DNA of 64,000 nucleotides from Blasia pusilla (taxonomy: Eukaryota > Marchantiophyta > Marchantiopsida > Blasiales). The translations under genes were made by a program, and so were the position numbers. The stretch spans positions 20,026,001 to 20,090,000 of the forward strand of contig CM114271.1 in assembly GCA_050084515.1 (NCBI GenBank), in the 5' to 3' direction. The notes under the pieces are model-generated. The model searched no databases, was not told the origin of the DNA, and saw only the letters and a program-made list of their open reading frames with translations. Below, piece by piece: positions 46,993 to 58,939 of this stretch (its first letter is position 1; each line of letters begins with the position of its first letter).

Positions 46993-49712
46993 TTAGTCCG
47001 AAGGGCCTTCCAGGGCGGTGAAGATGTCTGTCCTTGTAACAATCCCTGCACAAACAACCTCGTTACAAAACACTTACTTGAAAATGTTTCTGTTGAAACA
47101 AGACATTTCAAACTGTCCGGCACATGTACAGGTAAAAAGCTCCCCGGTTCAGAAGTTCAAGATTCAGTAATTGTGCTAAATCACTGCTAAACCTGCTCAG
47201 ATGAGTCTCTGAATTCGATGATTTGTGAATCAAATGGTATCTTAGGACAACACATACCCACAACTTGTTGGTTTGAGTTCAAAATTGGGATACGATGGAT
47301 TTTGTTTTTCAACATCAGCACGGCAGCATCTGCATAGAATTTGGTCATGTTAGGAGCACGGTCTTCTTTGTCCAAGCACTAACTTAAAGGAACAGGATGT
47401 GAAAGCATCAGTGCAGATTGGGTACCAACTCAGATCAACCTTACCACGTACTATGGAAAAGACTGGCAAGTTTTGATCACAACTCTTCCACCAGACCCTA
47501 TTCAGTACTCTTAGCATTAAAACATGGCTAGTTTGGAGAGTTTTATCAGCCACGAGGCCCAGATATATGAGATTAGAGAAATCACATGAGAAGCTTGTGG
47601 CAGAAAACCAGGAATCTAAAGCCAAGTGAGAGAAAAACCGTGTATCCTGAATATTAGTACCTGAGACTGTTTTGTCAGCAGACAAGGTAATGGCAGGCGA
47701 GGTCATGAGGTCTCGCACTAATGCCTTACCCTGCAACAAGACAGAAAGCTTTGGTCATCATCACAATCCCTTCCCTATTTCACTTAGCTGGACATCATCT
47801 AGGGGATGCATTTACACTCTACCAGCTCAGATAATTCTACAGACTTGTTTCTTCAGATGAATACTCAGAAAAGAAACATAAAGATTGGTTACAATAAAGT
47901 TTTGGATATTCCATATCATACATACCCCATAGATGGACTTTGTTCTATCCTTCCTGGAGAGGACTCCAATGCACTTCAGTTCCTTATCGATAACAGGCAG
48001 ACCGGATATCTCTGAAAAATGATGATCTACCTCCTCCAAAGCCTGATCGGGGAAAGCTGTGTAGATTTTTGTTGACATCACTTCTGCCAAAAAGGACTCT
48101 GGTTGGGCCTGCAAAATATATAGAATTTTGGCACGGGCTTTAGAAATCATGCCGGAACTTTCAGAAAAAGTCGGCCCAAACCCGTGAGCCTTTAGTTTAC
48201 ACTCCACGTAGAGTGACACTCTTGTTACTAGGCTCAGATGTCTTGACTAGGAGGAAGATTCGTGTGGATGAGAAGATCACACAACAAATGACCAAAGACA
48301 CTGCCACATTCCCTCGTGAGAGTGGGAATAATTCGTCAGAATTTTCATTGACAGAGGAAACTTCAATAGGACCATTTCCCAGACTACAATAACCTCCACG
48401 CAAGAACCGACATTAAAGACAACATTGTCTCCTGGGGACACAATAATAGCATGCAGAAACTGTAAGCCTCACAATGCACCATTCCGATAATAAAAAAAAA
48501 AATGCCACATTAATTCCAGAGAGTGCCTGTTCTGTTCTGCCTCTGGATACGAGGCTCACACAGCAAATGTGTTGAGTATGCTGCGCACACCAAATGGAAC
48601 AATTACAGAAGGGATGATCTCTACTAAATACGGGAAGATAATACAGACTCAGATTGTAGAGGGTAGCATGGAGCGATGTAGATCAACAAGAGTTCCTCAA
48701 TTCAGATGAGGAGCGCCGACGACCCAGGAAAATCCCGACAACTACAACGGATGCATGAAGCCACACGGTCGCCACACAAATGACAAAGGACACCTACGAC
48801 ACAAATTCAGAAGGTTGGACCACAACTCTTCCAAAAATTTAGCGATCGGCGCAAATTATGACGACCTACGACTCATCAAAGTAACCGACACCAGTGTTAA
48901 AAAGTTGGAACTGACGACCGATTAAGCATGCGTCAAGAAAGAGCTTTTCTGAAAAGTTACCAGCGGACAACATCCGTCCTCGCACATCTTCTTGTCATTA
49001 TTCAAGACTCACTCCTTCCTACGCACTACAAGGCTAGTACTAATTGCGCGGCATTCTCAGATGTCCAAAAACAACTTCTCAAGACCCGCAGCGATTGCGC
49101 CTACGGCGACGGTTCCGGGAAAGAGGAAAAAAAAAACAAGAACTAACCAACAAACTGAACATACTCCTCCCAAACCAAGTACCAAAGAGCACCAGAACTC
49201 GTACAAACGACCTCCAACACTGCTAGAAAGGCAGCTACCAGGGAGGCCAAGATTTCTCCGGACAGCCCCCGGCACCCGATAGCTTGAATGACCGATAATA
49301 TATCCTACTCCTCGCAGAACTCAGTCAGCCGCGAGGTTCAACAGGCACGGAAGAGATGTACGAACCGACGAACGCTACGCACCTTGGCCTTGAATAGCCC
49401 CGGCTCATAGTGAGCAATGAGATCCTGGAAATTCAGCACCGAGTAATTCTCTGGCCACTCGCTGGAAGGAAGCACATCACCCTCGATGCTACTCTTCGTC
49501 TCGACTTCCACATCCACCCCTTCTCCGGCAGCTCTCACGCGCAAGCCACTCTTCCTCCTCATTCCCATCCTCCCTCCGCTTCTCGCCCTCGGGAACCAGC
49601 AGCTCGCGCGTCCTCCCCATTGCTGCCCACTCGCCCCCACGACATCGCGATCCCGAGCTCCTACTATCGCCACTCCCGCAACTCCTGCTTTCAATGCCAC
49701 TGCCATTTTCAT
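46993..49712 (-). CDS. CBS-domain-pair protein with likely chloroplast transit peptide, 5 exons
   Basis: Exons with GT..AG borders and matching phase: 49712-49383, 48108-47926, 47730-47661, 47329-47258, 47045-46993, giving 235 aa. Residues 1-60 are rich in Ala, Gly, Arg and Ser with few acids, as in chloroplast transit peptides. Residues 80-110 hold a conserved plant lead-in (SSEWPENYSVLNFQDLI). CBS1 starts at about 114 (FLAEVMSTKIYTAFPDQALE, SGLPVIDKELKCIGVLS) and CBS2 at about 175 (VRDLMTSPAITLSADKTVS, HRIPILNSNQQVVGIVTRTD). A CBS pair forms a Bateman module that binds adenosyl ligands. Plastid single-pair proteins of this kind (CBSX) are linked to thioredoxin control, but which member this is cannot be told. 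The start is the first ATG in the frame upstream of the lead-in. Confidence 0.9.
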
Positions 49713-51460
49713 ATCTCTTCCCCTCGCTCCTCACCGCCTCGATCGCCACACAATCCACCCCCACCCCCACGCACAACACAAACAATACAGCCCCAGAGAT
49801 TTCTCCTCCTTCTTCCCGTCTGCGCTCGATTCTGCCCGCCTCCTGCGATCGGTTTTCCGCGGCAGCCCACACAAATAGACGATAGCGCTGCGAACGAGGG
49901 AGCTCGAGAACAAAGATGCGCTCCCCCGCCCTCCCCTACCCTACCGAGCTACCCCACCAGCGCGCGCCTCGTGGCTTCCCGTAATTCGTGAAGACCGCAG
50001 TGGCCTGCCACACATACGCTCCAGGTTGTCAACCACGCAGGCGAGACCCGCTTTGATCTAAAACCGTCCATATGAGGATCGGACGGTCCATCGAGACTCG
50101 GCTGTGGGGACTGCGTCCGTCCAATGGTACTCACTCGCTTCACAACCACGTAGGGCTAACTTACGGCGACGAATAGCCGTCGACTGTTTTCGATCTTGCG
50201 GGTATGGGCTTTTACTAATTTTGGGAGTCGAATCCCCGTAGTAGTGAGCCCTTCGTCATCTGGCCCAATCTACGAGCATCAACTTATCGCGCGATAAACA
50301 TCCAGTCAGCAAACTCAACCCTAGTGGTCAACGCAGGGAGCCTCTGAAGCTCGATCCTGACTGTGCATCTGAGATCCAGCCATTACCGAACGTCGATTCC
50401 CACCAGTGCTAGGGGAAGAGCGAGTTAACGTGACTAACCATGGTAAGACGTCAACCTCGTTGATTAGAACTATGGTACTGTGTTCGGACTTTTCTGCTAC
50501 CAGATTAAGATGATATTAAGTCGCTCAAATGCGTTCGTACGATCTGAAATCTTAGAAATTCACCACCGTCGATTACTATTGCCAACTTAGTTAGACCAGT
50601 AGTAATAATAATAAGACATGCATACAGTATAAGAGAATCTTCTAATGAACTATGTGAAGCACCCGGTTCAGTTAGCTCACTACGTTAGTTCTGGATACAG
50701 TTGATCTCGCCTTCCCTATCTTCGCAACGCGGTGATGGTGGACCCGGCCCAGCCACGTGCTGATGCTACAGTAGCTGGCCTCATCCCTTTCGGAAGTGGA
50801 TAGGGGAGACAAGGAGAGGGCCCACAAGCCCACGTGGGACAGAATCCATCCGTTGGCCCGTCTTTTTCCATGGTAAGAAGTAGGGTTTTGGAGATATTTC
50901 CATATTTCTTAATTAATTATACATTTTTATGAAAATATAAATTTTATTTGAAAATGTCATTATTGAGCGAGTACTTTCATTATGCTCATCTCCGCCCCCA
51001 TTCTTACAAGTGTCTTCTCCCCAATTCCTTGAGAAAATATCCCAATGCCACACGAACATTTCATTTGCTTTAGGAAAAAGGGTTTCTTGATTATAATTTA
51101 AAACTTAATTTTATCTGTTGGCATTTTTATGGCTCCGGATTCATTTTTATTGCCATTGGGTCATGTGTTATATGTATTATAAATGTAATCTGAGTGGAGC
51201 GAGTACTTTCATTTGGCAGGTAAAATTAAGACCACTATTTTGTGGAAGTTGTGTAAGAATCTTACAATGTACACACGCTTTTGGATTAGTTTGAGCATTT
51301 TCCACATACACGCAACTTCTGTGTATTGATGGACTAAAGGGAGTATAATGCTATGTTCACTATTTAAACAAGCCACTAATATGCGAGACAAGGCAACAAC
51401 ATACATGCAATAGGACTTTCAAAAGTATTCTCATTTCTTTATTCCTTGCATAGTTTCACA
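49713..51460. other. 5' flank of the CBS-domain gene and intergenic DNA
   Basis: GC-rich to about 50.2 kb, fitting a promoter, then AT-rich. The long plus-strand frames at 49410-49991 are antisense to CBS exon 1 and its leader. GGGAGTCGAATCCCC at about 50220 looks like a T arm, but no tRNA can be folded around it. Confidence 0.45.
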
Positions 51461-52114
51461 CATAGCTAAAGGTTAACATCCACATATGGAGATATTTTTT
51501 CAGTTTTCTCTACTCGTACTATTGTGTCATGGTAGATGAGGCGTAGGACGAGATAATATCAAGGCCTTAGAGGGGTATTGTATTTCTCTATTTTGAGAGG
51601 TCATATGTGACATGTTCTTAGGAGGTGACCTATGAGTATAGGTCACCCTTCCCTCCATGAGGAGTGGCAATCTTGGAGAGGTTGACCTTCCCAATCATGT
51701 ATGGCTCCACTTGGACCTATAGGGTCGTTTGGTAGTTGGTCTCATGAGGGGACCACATGTGTAATTGTTAGGGAGCTAGTATGGGTGTACTACAAGTGAA
51801 TAGTGACCTGTTAGGAGGGAGGTGACATGTGTGTACATGCCACCTATGGAGGTGCTTAGGGGGATATACCTCGGATGAAGCTTATTTGGGGCTCATCTCC
51901 TAAGGATTGCAGACCCTTGTTGGGATTCGTGATTTAGAGCGGCTTGCATGTATTGAGCCTGGATTCTCTCTTGAAGAGTGGGCTAGGAGCGATCAATAGG
52001 GAAGATCACACATTTTGGGAATCCTTGTATATACTTTCTCTTGCTATTACACAAGTGTTTATCTGAATCATGATTATGGCTGTTTGGATGAAGCACGGTT
52101 GATTGGAGATTTCA
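51461..52114 (+). repeat. 5' LTR of element B
   Basis: From CATAGCTAAAGGTTAACATC to GGAGATTTCA, nearly matching 62752 to about 63417. The end, GATTTCA, is the same as that of the LTRs of element A. The following bases, TCAGAGC, resemble part of the tRNA-iMet primer site TGGTATCAGAGC. The left end seems truncated by about 50 bp compared with the copy at 62709. Confidence 0.85.
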
Positions 52115-54920
52115 TCAGAGCTTATAGTGCGTATTCAACTTTATACCCTGAGTAGATGCATGATGTTTCTCAATAGAAGAGAAAGTCAGACTCAATTTGT
52201 GGTGTAGAGCACAATTGTGGTGCTATGTTTGCAGGAATTGCAAGATAGTGTATCTTGACCATGCGGGAGGACATAGGGCAGAAGAATTGTTAAAATTGAA
52301 GTCAGATGTTGAGAATTGAGAAATTTGTGCAATGCAACAGATTTGACATGATTTGAAGAGGGGGAGGCTTCTCAATCCTGATGGAGTTGCTCAAGAGTGG
52401 AGCAATTTACGATTAGATGGTAGGGACGGAGTTTCTGAGATAATTATGATGAGGAAATCAGTGTCAATCGTGACCTAATTGAGTGTGGGAAAGTCAGCAA
52501 GTGCGTGGGCACTTTGTTGCTGATTTTGAGTGAGGCGTGCTTAATTCTGGACCAAATCGGATGAATGTTGGGCACGAGGAAAATCAAGCAAGAAGCGAAA
52601 GTAAGGAGGGAACAATGGTGTTTGATTGTGCAGGGTTTTATGAGATCTGAATTCTCCGTTGGAAAGATCGTGAAAATCTGAGTCCAATTGTGAAAATGGT
52701 ACCAGAAACGGAGCTGATTTGAGAAAGATTCCAAAATTATTCCCTACAATTGCATAGATTCCCTAAGATGAGTGAATCACCAGTGTGGAAAGGGCAGGAG
52801 AGCAACGCTGGAGCTGCTGAGCGAGGCATCAGAACTGAAGTTTTGATAGCCCTTGTTTGGAAAGTGAGAAGGAGTTAGGAGGAGGAGAGCTCTTCATTCA
52901 ATCGGAACTGAAGTTCCAATTTCCCTTGTTGATGAACGTGGTTCACACAAGGAAGAGGTTATGTGGTCAACTTTCCCTCAATCAGAGGTTGGAAAGGTTT
53001 GGGGTGCCGCTAGGTTGGAGGAGCTACCGCCATTAGTTTGGAGCCGTTACTGGAGCGTAGCTAGGACTGCTAGCCACAGAGTTAGTGGAGTAGAGGGAGG
53101 CATGAGAACTTAAGTTCCAATTCAGGAGAGCGCTCCCAAGAGGCAGTTTGGAGCAGAGCGAACTTCAATCAAAATTGAAGTTCTAATTCAACAGCAAGGG
53201 CCGAGTCACCTAATGGGCGCGGCACGACACGACGCGGCAAGGATGACAAGGAGCTCCAAAGGGATTTGGAACTCGAGTTCCATTTCGAGCACAGTTGAGC
53301 CAAGGCGTGGTTCAAATGCATGGTGGTCATCTCGATGACATAGTAGAGATTGACACAGCGGGAGTGACAAGGAAGCAAGGAGGATTTGGAACTCAAGTTC
53401 CAATTTTGTCTCAGTTGGAGAACAGTGGAGCGTCTTAACTGTAGTTGACTACTACAACGTAGTAGAGTGCGGTGGCGTAGGGAAGTGAAGCGAAGAGGCA
53501 ATTGAAACTTCAGTTCCCATTTTGCTCTTCACTTGTGGGTCTCCTCTACAATAAGGTGGAGAAGATAGGAAGGAGGCAATTGGAACTCTAGTTCCCATTC
53601 CGCTCCTCACTTGTGTTGGATTCTCTCTACAAGGGGGGGTGGGGTTGGAGAGGATAATGAGGGCAATCGGAACTGAAGTTATGATCCTTTTGGCGCGGAC
53701 CCAAGAAGTGAGATCGGCGATACTCTCAATTTCAACACAACCTTTAGAGGAAGGAAAGAAGAATCGGAACTCAAGTTCCCATTCCACGGATTCTCAAGTT
53801 AGGTATGGCTATTCTTTAAGCACGGCGAGAGGAAGGAGGAAGAATCGGAATTGTGGTTCTTATTCGGCGGCTTGTTCAAGTGGGCGCGGCTCTTTCTATC
53901 AAATGCAGCGCGACGCAGCATGTGAAGTAGAGAGGGAGGAGTGAGCAATTGGAACTTCAGTTCCAATTTTGTCATTTTTCTGTGAAGTCAAGAAGGAAGG
54001 AAAGAGCCAAGAGCATTCAGAACTGAACTTCCAATTCGGCACTCTTTCTGATGAAGGAAATTTTGGTGACGTAGTCTCTTTTGGTGAGGGCAAGAATCGG
54101 AACCCAAGTTCTAATTCCCACCTTGGTCTACTGTGAATCCGGCGTTTGTGGCATGGTGCAAAACGGAACTGAAGTTCCCATTCAAGTTTGGCAAAGCTAA
54201 GCGTGGCGGAGAAGTGAGCAGGAGGTGAGGCGGGTGAATCACAGGTATTCTCGAATTTCAGGCGAGAGAGGTTTTGAAGGTGCGAGTGGGCGTGAGAGGC
54301 GTCGAAGGTGTGAGGCGCCAGCAAGCCAGCTTGTTGGCGAGCGTGAGGACTTGGCAAGCTGGTGTTAATCCAATTCAGCATAACTTCAAGGTCACCCATC
54401 CCAATTCTATTCCTCCAGAGCATGCTTAACTGGAGAGTTGTTTTGCATGTTGTGTTACCAACACACCCACAAGAAAGTGATGGCTTGCTGTTGCATACAG
54501 GGGAATTTATTCACTTACCTTGCTGCTTATGGAGATGTTTGAGGGGTGATTTTTTGGTGACACAGATTGTGGATTAGTGCGTTGGTGAGTGCACGGCACT
54601 ACCGCGATTATTGTAGAGAACTTGGTGGGATGGATGTATACCACACTAGTTGGGAGTGACTTAGTGTGCGGGCTATTAGCCGAGTGTTGATCTCAAGTGA
54701 GATAAGTGGGGGCGTGTTCACAGTTTGGGCATTGTCTGGTGGAGAGCTAGTGGCTTGAGAGTGAGTCATAGTAGTTTGCAGTTTTCACCACGATGCATCC
54801 ACAGAGTATTGGGGAGCGTGGTAGTGGTAGAAGTGCTAGAGGATTTACCCGGAGTGGGGCTAGATATCGAGGGTTTCCACACGAGGAACCACCTCAGCCA
54901 CCACTTGTAGTTACTCCGAG
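52115..54920 (+). other. Long 5' leader of element B
   Basis: Non-coding between the LTR and gag. Its middle (52831-54178) carries the palindrome array listed separately. Open frames on either strand here arise from the repeats and do not look like proteins. The length (2.8 kb) is large for a gypsy leader and may contain packaging or regulatory signals. Confidence 0.65.
52831..54178. repeat. Array of about 15 dispersed GGAACTNNAGTTCC palindromes
   Basis: Copies start at about 52831, 52904, 53104, 53173, 53268, 53388, 53504, 53582, 53669, 53766, 53847, 53951, 54019, 54099 and 54165. Several are perfect palindromes (53268 with a CTCGAG core, 52904 and 54165 nearly so). The core is usually embedded in a longer consensus AATCGGAACT...AGTTCCCATT. 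Spacing is mostly 65-120 bp and the sequences between copies are unrelated. This is not a CRISPR array: the repeats are degenerate and the spacers vary in length. Confidence 0.88.
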
Positions 54921-56943
54921 ATGAAATTAGGGGATTCTGAGTTACTCGAAAGGCCACAGAGTGTCGCGAGTGTTCCCCCATCATTGTTGTGGAACATGGA
55001 TGATCGCGATACGTATGGGTCCACGAGGAGACCCCAACGGTTCTCAGGCATGGTGGGAACCATCGAGTTGGATGATTTTATGGAGGAGTTTGATAGTTGG
55101 TGCGATGCACAGAGGATGCGGAACCATCAAAGATTCGACTCTTTTATGGCGTTGAAGGGACTTTTCTGCATTTGGAGGGCTCTCCCATGGATGATTATCA
55201 CAAGTTTCAAATTCTCCATGAGGCGGAGATCGAGGCGTGGAGACTATTTTGGTCTCCAGGATATGTGTCCCTCACAAGGCGTGGGATGTATGATGTGGCA
55301 GCTGCTATAGCACCCACTAACCGCACGGAGGAGACACTTGGAGGAGTTGTTGACCCAAGTCTTACAAGTGTGACCAGCCGCATACCACCAGCGTTCAACC
55401 CGTTGGTCGAGTTCTTACGAGAGTTAGGGAGGAACTATCAGGGGGTGAGGACCAAAAAGCTGAAGTTGATTCATGAGTTTCAGCGGAGAGCGGGAGAGAG
55501 TCTTCGAGAGGCCTATGCACGGCTCCGATGGTTGATTACAGCGACTCAGGGTGTCACAAAGGCACAAGCGGTTCAGTTATGGTATGCAATGTTAGACCGC
55601 AAGTTGCGGAAGAGAGTGCGGGATGCAACTCTCTTACATGTTGGTTCGCCTACTCTCAACTCTGTATTTTTTTTGGCGGAGCGGATTGAGCTCAACATAC
55701 TTGAGGAGAGAGTTTTGACGACAGGCGCGTCATCTTTGAGGGAGACGATACGAGTGATGGTATCTCCATCACTGCTGCAGCGCACTACTCAAGATAGAGT
55801 CATAGGACCGAGGGATATGAGAGGATACCGGGAGCCAGGACCACGATCAATTCAGGCATACGCTAGGCAGTAGGGCTCAGGTATTTCTTGTTGGACGTGT
55901 GGAGGATCACATCGTCAACAAGATTGTAGACAACACAGTGGAGTGCATGTAGCACCATCAACTGTATATGAGGCGGCCGAGGGGAGGCCACCCTTACCTC
56001 AATGTGATCATTGCCAGAGATATGGGCACACACGTGAGAGATGTTTCAAGCTTCACCCCGAGCTGCGCCTAGAGGTAGGTCGAGGACCTGGAGGTGGCAG
56101 AGGACAAGATATAGGAGGTCGAGGATATGGTGGAGGCAGGACCCCACCACCTACCAGAGCGAGTGCAGCACTTGCATCAGAGACAAGTTTGGCGATGATT
56201 GCTCAGTTGGAGCAACACCTTCAGGCTATGACGGCCCAACAGGCATCTACATCACATCTAGGGGGCACGTCGACTTCTGGATCAGCTCAGGCCCTAGATA
56301 TGGTGGGAGGTCTAGGAGGTATGGGATTTTTGTGCAACACCGCACAAGTGGATGCAGATGCAGTGGTTACGAGAGGCGTGGTGAGAGCTTCTCAGCCACA
56401 AGGATCTCATGTGGAGTTGGATCCCCAGATGGGAGAAGCTAGCAGGCAGGCTAGACTTCCCCAATCTTTCACATTGTCAAAGGCTCTTCGGACCCAAGGG
56501 ATGGTTCCTAGAAGGCCTTTGAGGAGTGTTGTTGTTGCAAATGCTGATGGAGTTAAAGGAGTAGGTGAGGCGAGTACGTCTACCAGGCCTATGCAACATT
56601 TGACATAGCCTAACACTGGCACGTTACGAGAGATGGCGACGGCTTTGTGTAGCATCCCATTATTTATGGCCAGAGTTTTGTTGACATGTGGAGGTCCACT
56701 AGTTGAGGTTTTTTGGTTGGCGGCGACGCTCTATGAGAGGAATGAGTTTGGTTCTTCTAGTGTTGAGACTCGCAAAGGAGATGTGGCAGAGATACCCTTG
56801 GAGCAGGTGCTCAAGACGAGAGCCACAGAGAGTTGGCATGCAACAACGGCTAGAGTGGCGGAGTTGCCAGCTAGACCAGTGATAGAGCGTGCATCTATCT
56901 CACCAAGAGTTGTTGTCTTGGACAACCGAGATGGAGTTTTCTA
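54921..56943 (+). pseudogene. Gag polyprotein, element B
   Basis: Begins MKLGDSELLERPQSVAS and runs into GTIELDDFMEEFDSWCDAQR. A frameshift near 55165 moves to the frame with EGSPMDDYHKFQILHEAEIE. The capsid end is GRNYQGVRTKKLKLIHEFQ then SLREAYARLRWLITATQG. After a stop near 55871 come two CCHC knuckles: CWTCGGSHRQQDC at about 55890 and CDHCQRYGHTRERC at about 56010. A glycine/arginine-rich stretch and a C-terminal domain (VELDPQMGEASRQARLPQSF) follow, matching element A. RNA packaging and particle formation are the family roles. Confidence 0.88.
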
Positions 56944-57690
56944 GTTGGTTGGTTCATCCAGAGTTATGTATCGATTGTAGAGAGTGCTACTTGATTCAGG
57001 AGCACAACCCCTTATGTTGGGGAAGGCGGCATGTGTAGTGATGGGATTGCAGAAGTGTGAGATCACTCCATGTCCATTCCAGATTCAGACTTCACTGGGA
57101 GGTACATCCTCGACACAGTTCATGACTCGTGATGAGATTGCAGTGAGGATTTGACCCGATCATCCTACTGATAGTGCGATGGTGCGGACGTGAGCGGTTG
57201 CGATACTGGCCGAGTCTTATGATGTTTTGGTAGGGGCTACCGTATTGTATCCTCTAGGGTTCACACTTGACTTTTGGGAGGAGACAACCTCCTATCGACC
57301 AAGTTGGCAGTCAGGTGAGGGACGAGCCAGTCAGCTACCTGTGTAGTATGCAAGGAGACTTGGTGGCTCACTTCGAGGGTCAAACACAACAGTTGCTATT
57401 TATTGTGGCACATTATGTTGGCCTGGAGATTTATTGGAGGGGAGCGCCGATGTAGAGGATATTCGTGTAGAGGATAGTCTTGAGGAGTGGCATGCGATGA
57501 CGAGCGTGGCTACATGTGTTGGCTACACTTCTTCAACTTTGTGGGGGACAAGCATCCATTTGCAGAGGAGAGCAGACGAGCTTGTGAGGCAGGCATGGAG
57601 CCAAGCCTATGCTCTAGAGCGAGACGGGACAAAGTTACCATGTGCTCTAGGAGTGGAGACGTTGACAGCCTTGGACACCACACCGATTGT
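56944..57690 (+). pseudogene. Aspartic protease and linker, element B
   Basis: LLDSGAQPLMLGKAA near 56990 holds the protease active site; PCPFQIQTSLGG and SYDVLVGATVLYPLGF follow. Stops occur near 57153, 57191 and 57347. The linker (about 57340-57690) contains DELVRQAWSQAYALERD and DTTPIVW, the latter shared with element A just before the methyltransferase. The linker has no domain I recognise. Confidence 0.85.
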
Positions 57691-58660
57691 GTGGTAGTAT
57701 CCCGAGGAGGGTGTACGTATACTAGATCTCTTTGGATGGATTAGTACAGCGTTGGCTGGAGTGTTTCAGGCCGCAGTACAAGTACAAAAATACTTGTATG
57801 TGGAGAGAGATATGACTGCACGTAGAGTCATATCATTACATCATGTGTCGAGACTAGTCCAACAATATCCTCAATTATTTGTAGTGTTTGTAGTCAGGGG
57901 ATATCATCATGTTTTTCCGACCGACATTTCATTGTTGGGGGCACTCAATCTGGATAGGGTTGGTCCGATACACTTGGTGTTGGCAAGGTGGCCATGTCAG
58001 GGTCATTCTTTGACGGGTCGGGGACTTGGTTTGCATGACCCGCGGTCGACCATGTTTTGGGAGATGTTGCGAGTTCTTCGTCACTTGCAGACTACCTAGC
58101 GATGTTCTCCAGCCTACATTTTGGAGAACGTCCCATTGTTAGGTAACACTTGAGCCTGAGTGATTGTGAGTGTACATCAAGTGCGGTCTTGGATAGGAAT
58201 GGCAGGTATGTTGGATGCGGCAAGTGTTGGATCGTGCGCACACTGTCCACGATTATGGTGGATGAACCTTTTACCATCTGAGTTGTTGAGGCGGGCTTAT
58301 GATGGAGTCCAGAGACCATCACTACTTACGGTGGATGCGATCTTGGATCCATAGCGGCGATCTCAGGTTGTTACTCGTGATGATGTACCACCGTTGGCAG
58401 TGGCCAATCGGGTGGGCTAGCAGAGGGCAGCATTTCCTACGTTGGTGAATTTTCCGGCATCTCATGCTTTTCATCAGGGAGGACCAGACATGACATGGGA
58501 TGAGCAAGGAGGTACACTAGTAGAGCCCAAGGCCGACGAGCGAGAGCGAGCTATGGGGTTCTCTACAGGTACGACGGCGGTGCTTATGCTGGCAGAGGCA
58601 TCCCACAAACATGTATTGGGTTAGGCTATGGACCTGAACTGTCTTACTTGGGTGTTCAGT
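57691..58660 (+). pseudogene. C5 cytosine DNA methyltransferase, DNMT3-like, element B
   Basis: Motif I is RILDLFGWISTALAG near 57720 (the third motif residue after Phe-Gly is Trp instead of Gly). Next come YLYVERDMTARRV and motif IV ARWPCQGHS with the catalytic Cys at 57995-57997. DPRSTMFWEMLRVL follows, then a TAG at 58097-58099, motif VI YILENVPLLG near 58115, motif VIII MLDAASVGSCAHCPRLWW near 58215 and motif X ERAMGFSTG through HKHVLG near 58540-58625. Order, spacing and the AHR-type motif VIII match element A. The S-adenosylmethionine and catalytic elements are recognisable, but the gene is interrupted by at least three stops. The shared position in two diverged copies shows that the gene was part of the ancestral element. 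Confidence 0.92.
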
Positions 58661-58939
58661 CTTGGTTTGGCTGAGCAACAACGGATACAAGAGGCATCTG
58701 TGACATTACGTCCACTTTGCAACACATCGTCTAACAGGACGGGTGAGACACTGGTTGGGGGCGCGAGACATCCATGGACTTCATGGGACATGTCACGAGA
58801 GCACAAAGAGATGGGAATTTATTTTGCTGATGCAAGACATAGTGGAGTGCCTAGAGAGTTGGTGTCTGAGTTGGGAGCGCATGTTGATGCTCTAGAGGTT
58901 GCTAGTTAGCAACCACCACCCTCCTCTTCTCCAGAGGTA
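58661..58939 (+). other. Junction between methyltransferase and reverse transcriptase, element B
   Basis: Codes for a peptide including LGLAEQQRIQEAS and HKEMGIYFADARHSGVPREL in one frame, with a stop near 58906. No known domain is seen. It probably ends the methyltransferase domain and links it to RT. Confidence 0.5.

Noticed and set aside
49410-49991. 193-codon plus-strand frame
   Set aside because: It is antisense to exon 1 and the leader of the CBS-domain gene, is proline-rich from GC bias, and has no domain.
50190-50260. tRNA gene
   Set aside because: Only a T-arm-like GGGAGTCGAATCCCC is present. No acceptor stem or D arm can be formed.
52831-54178. CRISPR-like array
   Set aside because: Repeats are degenerate, spacers are unequal and long, the setting is a eukaryotic retrotransposon, and there are no cas genes.
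52444-54423. Minus-strand frames of 96-174 codons
   Set aside because: They run through the palindrome array in the leader of element B and repeat phrases such as WELEFRF that come from the repeat consensus, so they are not genes.
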